Shown piece after piece: positions 1-9,592 of a stretch of DNA of 64,000 nucleotides. Origin of the DNA: Eutreptiella sp. 'Long Island Sound 2002' (Eukaryota; Euglenozoa; Euglenophyceae; Eutreptiales; Eutreptiaceae); NCBI GenBank assembly GCA_964036045.1, contig OZ038381.1, positions 113,915,790 through 113,979,789 of the forward strand, in the 5' to 3' direction. Every line of letters begins with the position of its first letter. Positions within the stretch are counted from its first letter, which is position 1. The notes beneath the pieces were generated by a model. It did not search any database, was not told the origin of the DNA, and saw nothing but the letters and a program-made list of their open reading frames with translations. The translations under genes and the position numbers were made by a program.

Positions 1-840
1 CGTGGGGGCCCGGCACTGTCCCTTTGGCGTGCGTGCCCTGCGGGGTGTTGCGCGCTGCCATTGTGGCGGGAGGTCGCCCCTGAAGGGGGGATTTCTCACC
101 ATTGTGCGGGGCGTCTGGTGTCAGGCGCTCTCGTTCTCCCGGCCGCCCGTCCTTGGGGTGGGCGGCCAGGCCCTGTTGTGGGTTTTTTCCAGAAGGGGGT
201 GGTCTGGGCGTGGGGATTCAGCACCTGCCCCACAGCGTGCGCTCTTGCGAGCCGGCGTTGCGCACTGTGGGGATGGCGGAAGGGCATTCCCGGGAAGGGT
301 GCCTCGCGCCATTGTGAAAGGTGTCTGGGGTTGGGCGCCTGTCTCCCCAGGGGTGCCCGTCCTTGGGCGGGTAGCCGGGTCGCTGCCCACGTGCTTTGGC
401 TGCGGGTGTGCGGGTTTGTGGACCCGGCACTGTCCCTTTGGCGTGCGTGCCCTGCGGGGGGTTGCGCGCCGCGGGGCTGCATGGAAGTTGCCCCGGGGGG
501 GGGGGGGATCTCTCACGGCTGTGAGGGGCTTCTGGTGTCAGGCGCTCTCCCTCTCCCGGCCGCCCGTCCTTGGGGCGGGCGGCCGGGCCCTGTTGCCCGT
601 GTTTTCCGGGCGCGGGTGGCATGGGCGTGGGGATCCAGCACCAGCCCCACAGCGTGTGCTCTTGCAAGCCGGCGTTGCGCACTGTTGGGGTGGCCAGAGG
701 GTGTCCCGGGGGGGGGTGCTCCGCGCCGTTGTGAGGGGCGTGTGGCATCAGGCGCTCACCCTCGCCCGGCTGCCCATCCTTGGGCGGAGTAGCCAGGGTC
801 TGTCGCCCACTTGCTGGGGGCGCGGGTGTGCGGGTGTGGG
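1..840. repeat. GC-rich dimeric minisatellite, left end cut by the window
   Basis: Two diverged half-units of about 205-212 bp alternate to give a dimer of about 415 bp. The block reading CACTGTCCCTTTGGCG recurs at about 14 and 428. The same array continues at 11,815-15,785, and position 1 here corresponds to 14,945 there. Stop codons are rare because of GC content, so long frames exist on both strands; I read none as a gene. Confidence 0.85.
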
Positions 841-2750
841 TGTGGATGTGGGTGTACCGCCCGTCCTTGGGGCAGGCGACCGGCTGTGGGTGTGCGTGGT
901 GGGCGTGGTGTCTGTGTGCTTGCGTGGTTGCATGGTGGTGCGGTGTGTGCCATGGTGCCATGGTTCGTGGTGCTCCCTCCCTGCTTCCGCTGCCCCTGTG
1001 CCCGCCTCTCACCCTCTGCCTGGTGTTGCTGTGATGTGCGTGCCGTGGTGCCGTGGCTGGTGGCGGTGCACCCTTTCCAGCGTCTGTCCCTCGCCCTTGT
1101 GCGTCCCCTGCCTGGCTGGCGCGGTTTCCTCTACCTCTGGCGTACCCTTTGTCTCCGGGTTTACTCGTTGCAGCGTTTTTTACCCTTTCATATATCCCTT
1201 GCTGGTGAGCCCTCCGCCCTGGCGCGCATTTTTCCCTGCCTCTCTTGTGTCCTTGTGCGTGGCTCGGCTTTTTCTTTTGCCTATTTTCTCTTTCACTTGG
1301 TCTTTTGCGCCCTCTGTTGTGTGTGGCTACGGCTTTTCACTTTCTCTTCTCCGCTCCTTCGTGGACCTGTGAGACAGGGGTTGCAGGGCAAGGGCCGTTG
1401 CGGGTGTGGTGGTCAGGCGCTACGTACGCGCCATTTATGCTTCATGGGACGTGCTACGGTCCGAGGGCCGTGCATTTGTTGGTGGTTATGACTATGCGAG
1501 CAACGACTATGCAATCGTTCATGATTATGACTATACGGCGGCGGCGGCGACGTCGGACCCCTTTGGCCTGCAAAGAGCGTGCAAGGGGGCTGGGGGGGTA
1601 TGGGCTTTGTTATTGGTGTGACGGAATGGTGGTGCAGTTGCTCCCTTTCATGTACGCCGCGCTTTCCCCGTCGTTGATATGGGAGTTCTTGTCTTTCTGT
1701 TGTACAGGGACGGTGCATGGTACATACCTCTTTGCTTCGTGTGTGTGTGTGTCGGCATACCCGGCGCGGTTTGGCGTGGACCTTGTCTTCCCTGGCGCGT
1801 GTTGTTTGTCCCTTCATTTGACGGTGCACCCTTTAGGGAGGAGGTGGCAAGGGGGGGCGTGGGAGGCACATATGTGTTTGTGCGCGCAGGCACCTTGTCT
1901 TGCGCTCTTGTGGTGGCGCTTCATTTTTTTTCCGTGTGCACCATGTGACCGTCACTCCTTGTGTGTGTGTCGCCCACGTACTCTCCTTTTGTGTGGTGCG
2001 TCGTGTGTCCCATGTGTTTTTGGTTTGCTCATGTCCGGCCCGGTGTTCTCGGTGAGGGTGATTGGCCATGTTCTCCTCCACAGCATTTGGCGACGTAAAG
2101 AAGAGTGCAGTGTGCGGGCAGGTGGGAAGGGGGACGGCTTGGCGTGCTCAGGCTTGTTCATGCCTTAGCGGTCCTTTCCATGGCAGCGGTTTTTGGCGGT
2201 CTTCTTGTCCATACCTTGCGTTGCTTGTGTTGGCGCGCGGGTGGGCATACCTCCTGTTCATTTGCGCCCAAGAGCTTGGTGTGTGTGTGTTGTGTGGTGG
2301 TGGTGTGCCCTCCGGTGGCATGTGGCTCCCTCTGTGCTTTTGTGTGCGTGTGTCCTTCATACCATTTTGCTTTTCCGCGGCGTTGGGGGCCTACAAAGGC
2401 GTAGTGCGGCGGCGTGGCTCGTCTCCTGCGGCGTTTATTTAATCGGCGAGCGTTTGTGGTTTTGTTACATACCTTGTTTTGCTTGCGGCGGCATGTACGT
2501 GCGAGTACACGCATACCTTTTGGTCGCTTGGCGTCCGGGAGCTCATTGTCCTTGTATGTGTGGTTTGTGGTGTTGCGTGTCGTTTGTGTTGTTGTGTGTG
2601 ATGTGTTTTGGTGTGCGGCCCTTGTTCCCATGTCGTCTCCGCACTGCGTCTCTTGGCGGCGTTCGCTCCCTATGCGTGCAGCGTGCGGGGGTGGGCATGT
2701 TCTCTTGGTTACACCCTAGCCCACGCAAACTGCACCCTGTTTTTCACCTG
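841..2750. other. G/T-rich low-complexity region, no gene seen
   Basis: The plus strand is strongly G+T rich, with short GT runs (for example near 1,738-1,752) and T-rich stretches. Open frames of up to 307 codons occur on both strands, but their translations are Cys/Val/Leu-rich on one strand and Thr/Gln/His/Arg-rich on the other, as expected for biased DNA. Nearly the same sequence recurs at 15,786-17,740 as part of the tandem duplication. A small motif near 1,485-1,545 repeats TATGACTAT before a CGG run. I see no splice-supported or domain-bearing gene. Confidence 0.7.
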
Positions 2751-3900
2751 AAGGGCTCTTTTGTGTGCAACAAAACGACAGGCATTTTCCTCGTGTTTCC
2801 ACCTGAAAACTGAGGATTCAAAGACGGAGGGATCTCAAAAACACTTTTTGAGGCTATCGGCACAATGCAAGCAGTCAAAACCCTCAAAAAAACAATTTTT
2901 TAGCCTGTTGAGTGTGCAAGGCGTCGCGCACTCAAATATGTAGAAGGTGTTATTCCAATAGTCCTGAAGAAACAATACTTCAGCCCAGATGAGGCTCTGA
3001 TGTCTCAGTGGGTCCGTCACGTTGTACCCTTCGCGTCATGTGAACAGCAAAAGTGGTCAATCAATGGATTTCTTGTTCACGCCATGCACTATGTAACGTG
3101 CAATGAATTTAAATAGCAGGTCACCCAAAGTCTTCGCTAAACGTGCCTTTTCCAGTTGATTTACTCACAAATGAGGTGCCAAGCCTCCCTTCTTTGGGGA
3201 CGTATAACAGCTTTTCAGAAGCGCTTCGTCACAAGACGTATGAAACAAGGTGCCCTACAGGAGGGGTGTCTAATTGCCGTTCTTGAACTTACTGTTTTCA
3301 CAGGAGTGCAAAAGGGAGGAATCTCAAAAAGCCCTTCCGAGGCAATCCCCAAAATGCAAGTAGTCAGGGATATCAGAAAAATTATTTATTTAGCATGTTG
3401 AGTGCGGGAGCCCTCGCGCACTGAGTGTGCCGCTCTTTCAGTCTTCAACCCATATCCAATATTGCACTTTTGCTTTTGCTCCATTCTTGCTTCATGCCAC
3501 TTTTGATGCCAAAACCTCATCTCAAAAAGGCCTGAACATCTGCCTCCAGCTGGCTGAGTGCGCCAGGCCTCGCGCACTCAGCCTCCTAAAATAATTATTT
3601 TTTCATCTGGACATGTACCAGTGGTGGGAACAGCGCCCATGGTTAATGGTTTTTCGGAAGATATCAAAATGGGTATTCTTCCAATTAGCAAAATAAATTT
3701 TTTTTCAGAGAAAATGACTGGTAAGCCCTCTGATTTGGGCTAAAACACAATTCTTTGACCCCCCTGAAAACAGCAAAAAAACGGACAAACTTGATAAAAA
3801 TGAATGTTTTGGGAGGGTATGGAAAACTGTACCTTCAAATTCGCAACAAAAAAGTTTTTTTTCAATGACAAAATTTTGGTGCTTCGGTAGAAAAAGGGGG
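2751..3900. repeat. AT-richer block with three hairpin-bearing modules
   Basis: Three related modules each begin near ATCTCAAAAA and end 60-110 bp later in an inverted repeat whose arms read TGAGTGCG/CGCACTCA. The hairpins are at 2,908-2,935, 3,398-3,424 and 3,553-3,582; the last has perfect 10-bp arms (GCTGAGTGCG/CGCACTCAGC). The block lies on the 3' side of the family C pol fragment, so it may be that element's 3' region. The duplicate is at 17,741-18,890. No gene recognised. Confidence 0.6.
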
Positions 3901-3950
3901 CGCACTTTGTGTGGGCTCAGTACACCTCTTGGTTACCCTTGTTGACGTAG

Positions 3951-4217
3951 TTATCGTTGCGCTTTTTGGCACGTTCGTTGCGTTTTTTGGCTCCCTCTCC
4001 TCTTTAGCGTAGGGTAGCGCAGTGCGGCATGTCGGGCACTCGTACGGCTTGGACGCTGTACATCAGCGGCAGAACTCAAAGCTGGGTCCTCATTTGGCTC
4101 CTGGGCTGGCCTGACTGCAGGAGAGGGGATTGGCGGATCAACCCTGGAACGTGTTGAATGAGGGCCATGAAAGGCTGGATCTTGATTCACCACAGGTGTT
4201 TTTCTGTCGTCCTCCAC
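3951..4217 (-). pseudogene. C-terminal tail of family C pol, short basic ORF
   Basis: This minus-strand frame of about 88 codons lies just after the family C chromodomain, in a different frame. Its C-terminal half is rich in Arg, Lys and Gln, and its middle is Pro/Ser-rich. The copy in the second duplicate (18,893-19,159) is also open with several substitutions. It is probably the basic tail of the polyprotein after a frameshift; a short independent ORF is the alternative. No known domain is recognised. Confidence 0.4.
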
Positions 4218-4257
4218 CTGTCCTTCTGGTTTGGACAGTCAATCCGTCAGAATTACA

Positions 4258-4436
4258 CCAATTTTGGGGTGCTTCTTGAGGAAGTCAATGAACCCATTCC
4301 TGTATCCATGAACGAAAGAATGGGCTGGTTCCCAGTTGTTGTAACTGGAATCAAAAGCCCTCCACCCATACAAAAACTTGTATTCGCCTTTTTCGTCACG
4401 TTGTGTCTCCAGAATCTTCTTGAGATTGTACTTCTC
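4258..4436 (-). pseudogene. Chromodomain of family C retrotransposon (frameshifted from integrase)
   Basis: In this minus-strand frame about 60 uninterrupted codons read as a chromodomain. A K-Y-N-L-K-K-I-L start is followed by a K-F-L-Y-G-W strand, the N-N-W-E-P signature and a final helix ending F-I-D-F-L-K-K. Chromodomains at the C terminus of integrase define the chromovirus branch of Ty3/gypsy elements and are thought to guide insertion to marked chromatin. The integrase core upstream (4,690-5,130) is in another frame, so at least one frameshift separates them. The duplicate lies at about 19,200-19,378. Confidence 0.75.
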
Positions 4437-4689
4437 CCCTTCGCTGACCCGATCCGATAAGGATTTCGAGGTCCAAAAAAGGGGTTCAACTCTCTCTTTG
4501 GGGCAAGGAATTTTTCTCTTGAGGCGATCGCTGGAAACTTGGATTTACCTGTTGACATCCATATGGATATTCCAGCTGTTCTCTCCTAGGAGGGCTGTAA
4601 CACCAAATGGCCCCTCCCACAAGGGAGGAGGCTTATCATCTACGTCCAGAGTGATTACAGATTTTCGAAGCCAAGCTCGATCGTCCACT

Positions 4690-5172
4690 TCATATTTGTG
4701 TGGGTTTTTTTGCGATGATTCTGGAACCAGAGCCGGTCAGCCTGATGCTTGTCATTAATTTAGTGACAGTTTTTTGTGACCTTCGAATTTCTTCCATAAA
4801 CAGCGAAGAATCTTTGCAAGCACGAGGATTATTCAACGGCATTATCTGCCAACACTTCTTTCGTCCAAAGACAATTTCATTTGGAGAAAGGCCAAGGTAC
4901 AAAGGCGTGTTGTGGTAACAGCGAAACAAAGGAAAGAGAGTCTCAAGCCAATGGAAGTCGTTCTCACTGGCGAGGTCGTTACAGAGCATATTCATAAGTG
5001 ACCGAACGGGTCCTTCGCCTGGCAGCGCTCGATATGAGTGGACTTCACACCTGAGTTGATGGATTCCAAGGCGGGTACATAATTCTCTCCACCATTCGGA
5101 GGTGCACTCCTTACCTGAGTCCGTATTCACGTCCGATGCGACGTCCCGACCTCCCTTCCATGTGGGCGTGCA
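4690..5172 (-). pseudogene. Integrase core fragment, Ty3-like family C
   Basis: The 146-codon frame reads like the second half of a Ty3/gypsy integrase core: T-D-S-G-K-E at the second catalytic Asp, W-x-x-L-C, then F-x-C-Y-H-N-T, G-L-S-P-N-E and F-G-R. The first half of integrase, RT and gag are missing, because a family B 3' LTR begins at 5,173 exactly where the frame stops. Family C was therefore the target of the B insertion. The site where element A later inserted in the second duplicate is still empty here (single AGAGC at 4,729-4,733). It acted in DNA strand transfer; this copy cannot. Confidence 0.8.
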
Positions 5173-5176
5173 AGAA

Positions 5177-5555
5177 AGTTAAAACAGGCTTCTACTGTTG
5201 ATTGCTTTGATGATATTGTTTTGTTTTTGCCTCTGCTTGCTCCTGCTGCTTCTTGATGTAGCTCAGGCTTTCCAAATACAAATGCTCTGTTGAAATGACC
5301 CAGAGCTCCCACGTACCCACAGTGCAAGAGAGGAAATACAGGATCAAATCCACAACATGAAGTGAAGGTTAAAACAGGCTTCCACTGTTCATTGCTTTGA
5401 TGATATTGTTTTGTTTGTGCCTCTGCTTGCTCCTGCTGCTTCCTGATGTAGCTGTGGTGTTCCAAATATAAAGGTTTTGTTGAAATCAACCAAATCTCCA
5501 AGTACCCACAGTGCACGAGAGGAAACACAGGATCAAATCAACAACATGAAGACCT
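5177..5555 (-). repeat. Tandem pair of about 188-bp repeats inside the family B LTR
   Basis: Two units both begin TTAAAACAGGCTTC (about 5,179 and 5,367) and end near CAACATGAAG. The LTR at 56,753 has a single unit, so this is a duplication within the lineage shared by both segmental copies (also 34,483-34,860). The 133-codon frame across it simply translates the repeat twice. Confidence 0.8.
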
Positions 5556-5670
5556 GCAGTCAAAGGAGATGGTGTATCAACAAAGGTACTCTCAATAACT
5601 ACAGATCTAGGAAAAGATAGTTAGAACATATCCTACAATCATGGGGAAACTGCCCACATGGGCACTCTCT

Positions 5671-5680
5671 CTTTTATACT
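5671..5680 (-). promoter_or_regulatory. TATA-like motif of the family B LTR promoter
   Basis: On the minus strand this reads AGTATAAAAG, well placed inside the LTR for RNA polymerase II. It is kept in the other LTRs at 34,976-34,985 and 57,061-57,070 and partly near 57,651-57,660. The start of transcription is not known. Confidence 0.5.
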
Positions 5681-5790
5681 GCCATCCAGAGCTGTGCACC
5701 CTTTGTTCTGGGTCCCATAGGTGCTGAGGTGGCATGGCTTGGGGCGTTGAAGTCACCGCCATGTCACATGGGATATTCCTACTTAGCTAG

Positions 5791-5871
5791 GCTGACTGGG
5801 AATTGAATCCAGGACCTCCCAAAAAGAGGTGCCCCAGCCCCCTAGGGTGCAGACCACTATGATAGCTAAGC
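5791..5871 (-). repeat. tRNA-like sequence inside the family B LTR
   Basis: Minus strand, 81 nt. An A-box-like TAGCTATCATAGTGG is followed by a T-arm-like segment with a GGATTCAATTCC B box. In the 57 kb copy this is CTGGG-TTCAATT-CCCAG, a perfect T arm. The acceptor stem is poor, so this is not a functional tRNA gene. It may be a fused SINE head or an internal polymerase III promoter. Present in all four LTR copies. Confidence 0.6.
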
Positions 5872-6136
5872 ATTCCTGAGAAGACGTAGAAAAATGCATA
5901 GGCTTTGGATCAATGTCATCGCCTCACTCAGTCCAGGAAATGGTCTTAAGTCCAATCAGTTGGGGGGTCAGGGGTCCACGCAACATCCAAAGTTCAATGC
6001 TTGCTTTTATAGGTCAAAATGCTTTGTCACCGCTTTTGGGATAGGCCAATACTAAGACAAAAATGTAGCATGCCTTTAGGCATCTCTAAAACAACTAAAG
6101 GTTACCTTTTGGCATTAGAATACACTTTTTCCTACT

Positions 6137-6142
6137 CCCCCC
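6137..6142 (-). other. Polypurine tract before family B 3' LTR
   Basis: Six G on the minus strand directly next to the LTR start (AGTAGG). The same tract sits at the same place in the other copies (35,442, 58,117) and in element A (20,385). It would prime plus-strand DNA synthesis. Confidence 0.7.
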
Positions 6143-7174
6143 TTGTGCTGTGGTGGCCACCACTGTTGCATTCTAAAGGAAAACGGGTATTTTTCTTGAC
6201 CTCCCCATGGTTTCAGCATCTATTTAAAATTACCTATAACTTCCCTAACACTATAAAGAGGGCGCTGCGTCAAGGCAGTCGCCATTTCTTGCCTTGTCGT
6301 AACAGACACGTACAGCCCGCACTGGGCTCGGAGGCATCGCTGGGGCATCTGTGGCTTGGTAGGGGGTTACAATGGGCATGCAAAGTCATGTGATCATGCT
6401 TCCCTCCCTCCAAGTAGCAAAACAATAAACCCAACGCAGGATACCTCCAGGGCACGCAGTCTGTGTCTTCGTGGAACCTGCTGGCTGTACCTGGCCTGTC
6501 CTTAGGGCGAGGGGGTGGCGTTAATAGTTCTTGCCCCTTAATGGGGTCTTGGGATTCTGGACAGTGGTCCTTGAGGCAGAGGTTCGGCCATTGCGGCCTA
6601 CTTCGCTGTATTCACTCATGATATCTGCAAACAAAAGATGCAAGGGATGAGGGCCTGATTCATGCGCAACGATTAACGATACACCCAAATCCGTCAAATG
6701 ACAGCCGAAAACCTTTCTGAGGGTACACACCTTCCCACAATCTCCATGTGCATTAAATGCACATTTTTACGCCTTTTTATTTCATCACAGGAATTTTTGA
6801 ATCCCTGGACGCACACGCAGAGAAAAGCGGCGCGCCGGAGCGCATCATAATTGGGCGCCGGAAAAGACAGAGAAAACAAGATTATAACAGTATGTCACGT
6901 AATAATAAAGAAATGACGAAACACACATGAAATAATAAACGTAGAGATTCCACGCATGCTTTTAGGAAACTTCAAGAAGCAAGAATCCAAGAATTCAATA
7001 AAGATTGGCAGAGCAAGGTATAAACATACAGGTTTTTGTTTGCTTCGCATGTAGCATACACATTGTTTGTCTCGTGTGACCGTAGACTAGCCGTGTAGCA
7101 GCGTAAACATAGAGTAAAGGGATTGATTAGAAGATTGCACGATGATTAGAGGCAAGTTTAGGGCACAACTGATG

Positions 7175-7250
7175 GCCTTCGGCCAGGGAGTGGCTGTCAC
7201 GGGGGGCTACGGGTCCTGTCCTGCGGTGCAATTTGGGGGAACCGTGACAA
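7175..7250. promoter_or_regulatory. Structured conserved element in family B 3' region
   Basis: A GGCC-TTC-GGCC hairpin at 7,175-7,185 is followed by a 56-bp segment with inverted ends TGTCAC...GTGACA (7,195-7,250). The same layout recurs at 36,479-36,555 and, in the different family A, at 22,942-23,017. Retention in both families suggests a cis-acting RNA or DNA element; its role is unknown. Confidence 0.5.
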
Positions 7251-7615
7251 GTGCTCTTACGCACCAACCTCCCTTTTTTTGTAGCACTGATTAGAACATA
7301 CACACGCGTGCATAAACAATTTGCTTTGCTTCTGAGTCGTTCCAGACTCCTACTTGCTTTCTGTCTCCGGCGGTAGGCAGGGTGAGAAAGCCCAGGATGG
7401 GCCACCCCCTGGTTGAGTCAGCGATTGTGACCACCGTGTGGTATGGATTGATTGTGGATAACTGATTAAAAATGGGCCGCCGCCATACTTGTGCCTACCC
7501 GTGCATGCGTATGACGCATCAAAGGGTAGGCCACACAAAGTGCGCACGGTATGACCCTTGTTGAGGTTACCCCGGGGCTCCACCCTAGGTTATATGAGAG
7601 AACGGGCGGAGTTGC

Positions 7616-8086
7616 TTAAGCTTGCTTGCTTGATAGGGCGGCTTTTAGACAGCGTATTATTTTCCTGGCGGAGATCCGTATGATATGGGGAGGCAGGTTG
7701 GGTTCCTCAGCTAAACGCCGTCCTGTATTTGCCTCTGTTCTCAGGTGGGAAAGGTCAGTGTGATTGGTGCAGTTCCTCGCCCAGCTAAACAGGGCGCTGC
7801 TCCCACAAACAACAAACTGTGGGTCAGCTAGGAGTGGCGGGGACAGTCCGACTTCATCATCATCCAGGCTGTGCACGCTGATAGAGCACTCCTTCCCTCC
7901 AACCCCTGACAGGGAAACGTGTTCTGAGGTCCCTGTTGGGCAAAAGCATCTTAGTAGTGCTGTGTTCTCTTGTACTTTCACAGGTGGGCCGCCAGGGCCT
8001 GCGACCTCTTCCTGGACAACCCAAAGTAGCGGGTGAGTGTACAAGTGGTAAACCTGGGTGCGGGCTTGAGCACAGCGCTTGCTCAC
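7616..8086 (-). CDS. Conserved 156-codon ORF in family B 3' region, function unknown
   Basis: Full-length frames of 156 codons occur here and at 36,921-37,391, with substitutions but no stops, and a partial one lies at 44,834-45,151. The middle of the product (about residues 35-90) resembles a minus-strand frame of element A near 21,955-22,137, sharing a GGKxCS motif and a V-H-S-x-D pattern. It has no clear signal peptide or membrane segment and no motif I recognise. The track start codon may not be the real one. It could be an accessory protein, a remnant, or chance retention of an open frame in conserved noncoding sequence. Confidence 0.35.
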   Translation of the reverse strand: MSKRCAQARTQVYHLYTHPLLWVVQEEVAGPGGPPVKVQENTALLRCFCPTGTSEHVSLSGVGGKECSISVHSLDDDEVGLSPPLLADPQFVVCGSSALFSWARNCTNHTDLSHLRTEANTGRRLAEEPNLPPHIIRISARKIIRCLKAALSSKQA

Positions 8087-8524
8087 CCTTCGAAGGCTGG
8101 TGCAACTGTAGTGAGTGTAGGACCTGTAGTGAGTGTGTCACTGTCCCGCCTGTTTCCTGAAACTTTATTAGGGTTTTTGTTGGGCAGTGGCAGTGGTAGT
8201 CTAGGTTTTGGCCGTCTAGCAAACAGGCGTTTTAATGCCTCCTAGCTTTTGGCCACCCCTCCCCTGTAGTAGGCAGATACGTAGGCAAATCAATACCTTG
8301 GCGTTAGCGCTGGGTATTCCCCCAAAGGTGTTTGGTGCCAGCACAGAAATGGGGCACCTAGGGGAGGAGAGACCTGGGGCGTACCCCATGGCACCGTGTA
8401 AAGACATCTGCCGGGTTTAGCAAGGGTGCAGACTTGAATATAATTAGGAAACCATTTCTGCAGCTTGCTCATAGGTCCTCAGGCTCAGCACACTCACACA
8501 AACAGAGGCCGGTATAGGAAGGGT

Positions 8525-9040
8525 TCAGTCCCTAGGCTGCTTCTGAGAGGCAAGCGCTTGAGCGAGCCTCAGCACCTCTCCTAGGTTGTTCTGGGACAAG
8601 TAGTCTACCAGAACAGAATTTAGACGTCCCTGAGGAAGCACGAAGGCAGAAAAGGGCTCCCAGGTAGCTTCTTCAACTCCAAACCCTTCTCAGAGGGTAA
8701 GGAAACGCCACCCTTGGGGGCAGCAGTGTCTGATAACCGACTTCACCAGGTAAAGGCCTTCCTTAGCCATCTTCTCGGCATTCATGTCCGGGAGTTCTCC
8801 TTCAACTTCCATAGGGCTGGCAGCGCCCTGTAGGTCCAGAGCGGCGATATCCTCGTTGTTTAGTTCCCATTTTTCCCCACAAAGGTCCTCTGGGTCATAG
8901 TAGCGCTTGAGCTGTTGAGCAGCGCACACCAGCGTCCCCCCTAGTTGGGGAGAATACTGCACTGTGATGCCGTGACCATCAACAGACAGGATCTTGTAGG
9001 GCCCGAGGTCGGGGTCATCGCTGGTGGAGCAAGGCGAGGC
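8525..9040 (-). pseudogene. C terminus of family B pol with chromodomain-like end (copy 1)
   Basis: The frame matches the last part of the family B polyprotein at 45,590-46,100: Y-K-I-L near the start, then L-K-R-Y-Y-D-P-E-D-L, then a chromodomain-like segment G-W-R-F-L-T-L, E-A-T-W-E-P-F-S-A-F and a final helix. A TGA at about 8,690 replaces the Trp codon after F-L-T-L; the second duplicate has the same stop, so it predates the duplication. Everything upstream is cut off at 9,041 by the GC-rich insertion with its GGTTTGA tail. Confidence 0.8.
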
Positions 9041-9592
9041 GGTTTGAGGTTTGAGGCTTGACTTGTCGGGTACTAGGTGTTCTTTGGCCCCGGGGGGACA
9101 CCTGGTCGGGCCAGGTGATATCCTCCAAACCGGGACCTAGTGGGGGGCCCTTCATGACTCACCTCCTGCCTGGTGGCGGAGTCCCCCGGGTTCACGGGGC
9201 TCAGAGCCCTGTCCCTCCCCGGCTTTCCCATTTGGCCACTCCCCGGTCAGTGCGTCACTTAGCAACCGTGGTTGCAGGCGCTTACCCACTACGCCGCCCC
9301 CCTGATGCGTGCTCGCCCGTGCTGCCGGTGCCGCTGGGCCCGTGCTACTTGCTTGTCGCCAGTGAGACCCCCATGGGCCCGCGCGGAGGCTGCCTAGCCG
9401 CGGAGCTGGTGCGTAGCACTGTGTGCTACAACTGCCTTGGCGGGTGCAGTGCCCTTGTTGTGTGTGCGCGGCGCTCACGGCAGGTCTTTGGGGGTGGGGG
9501 CCGATGCCGCTTCTCGCTTCTCTCCTGGGGCTCCTCTCTGCCCTCACGTCCCTCGCTGTGCGTGTTGAGGAGCCTCCCGCCCGGGTGTCCCT
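9041..9592 (-). mobile_element. GC-rich SINE-like segment with 7-bp tandem tail
   Basis: On the minus strand it ends in TCAAGCC(TCAAACC)2, seen at 9,041-9,061 as GGTTTGA repeats. An A-box-like GGCGTAGTGGGTAAGCG lies about 220 bp upstream of the tail, and a weak B-box-like block reads GGGCTCTGAGCCCC. Relatives are at 38,346-38,897, 60,317-60,890 and, as a short insert, 46,901-47,236. It interrupts family B pol. The tandem tail is typical of elements copied by target-primed reverse transcription. The homology with copy 2 stops at 9,592. Confidence 0.65.

Larger units (their letters stand above)
5173..6136 (-). mobile_element. 3' LTR of family B element (copy 1), 964 bp
   Basis: On the minus strand it starts AGTAGGAAAA and ends AACTTTCT, and is preceded by a GGGGGG polypurine tract. 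The ends were set by comparison with the 5' LTR at 56,753-57,527, which abuts a primer-binding site, and with element A, whose ends are fixed by a target duplication. Inside are a TATA-like motif, a tRNA-like sequence and a roughly 188-bp tandem duplication at its end (about 5,177-5,555). Its distal end joins the family C integrase. Confidence 0.8.
6143..8524 (-). other. Long 3' region of family B between pol and 3' LTR (copy 1)
   Basis: About 2.4 kb separates the pol stop from the polypurine tract, far longer than in most Ty3-like elements. It holds a conserved 156-codon frame (7,616-8,086), a structured segment (7,175-7,250), and many short blocks shared with the corresponding region of element A (for example TTGCCTCTGTT near 7,729 and 21,851, and a GCGCACGGTA block near 7,540 and 21,646). 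Apart from these I recognise no gene. Confidence 0.65.

Noticed and set aside
1245-2168. 307-codon Cys/Leu-rich plus-strand frame
   Set aside because: Lies in biased G/T-rich DNA and is not maintained as one frame in the copy at 16,189.
5127-5528. 133-codon minus-strand frame with an internal peptide repeat
   Set aside because: It translates the 188-bp tandem duplication of the LTR and runs into family C integrase.
5791-5871. Functional tRNA gene
   Set aside because: The acceptor stem does not pair well and the segment is repeated inside LTRs; only promoter-like boxes are kept.
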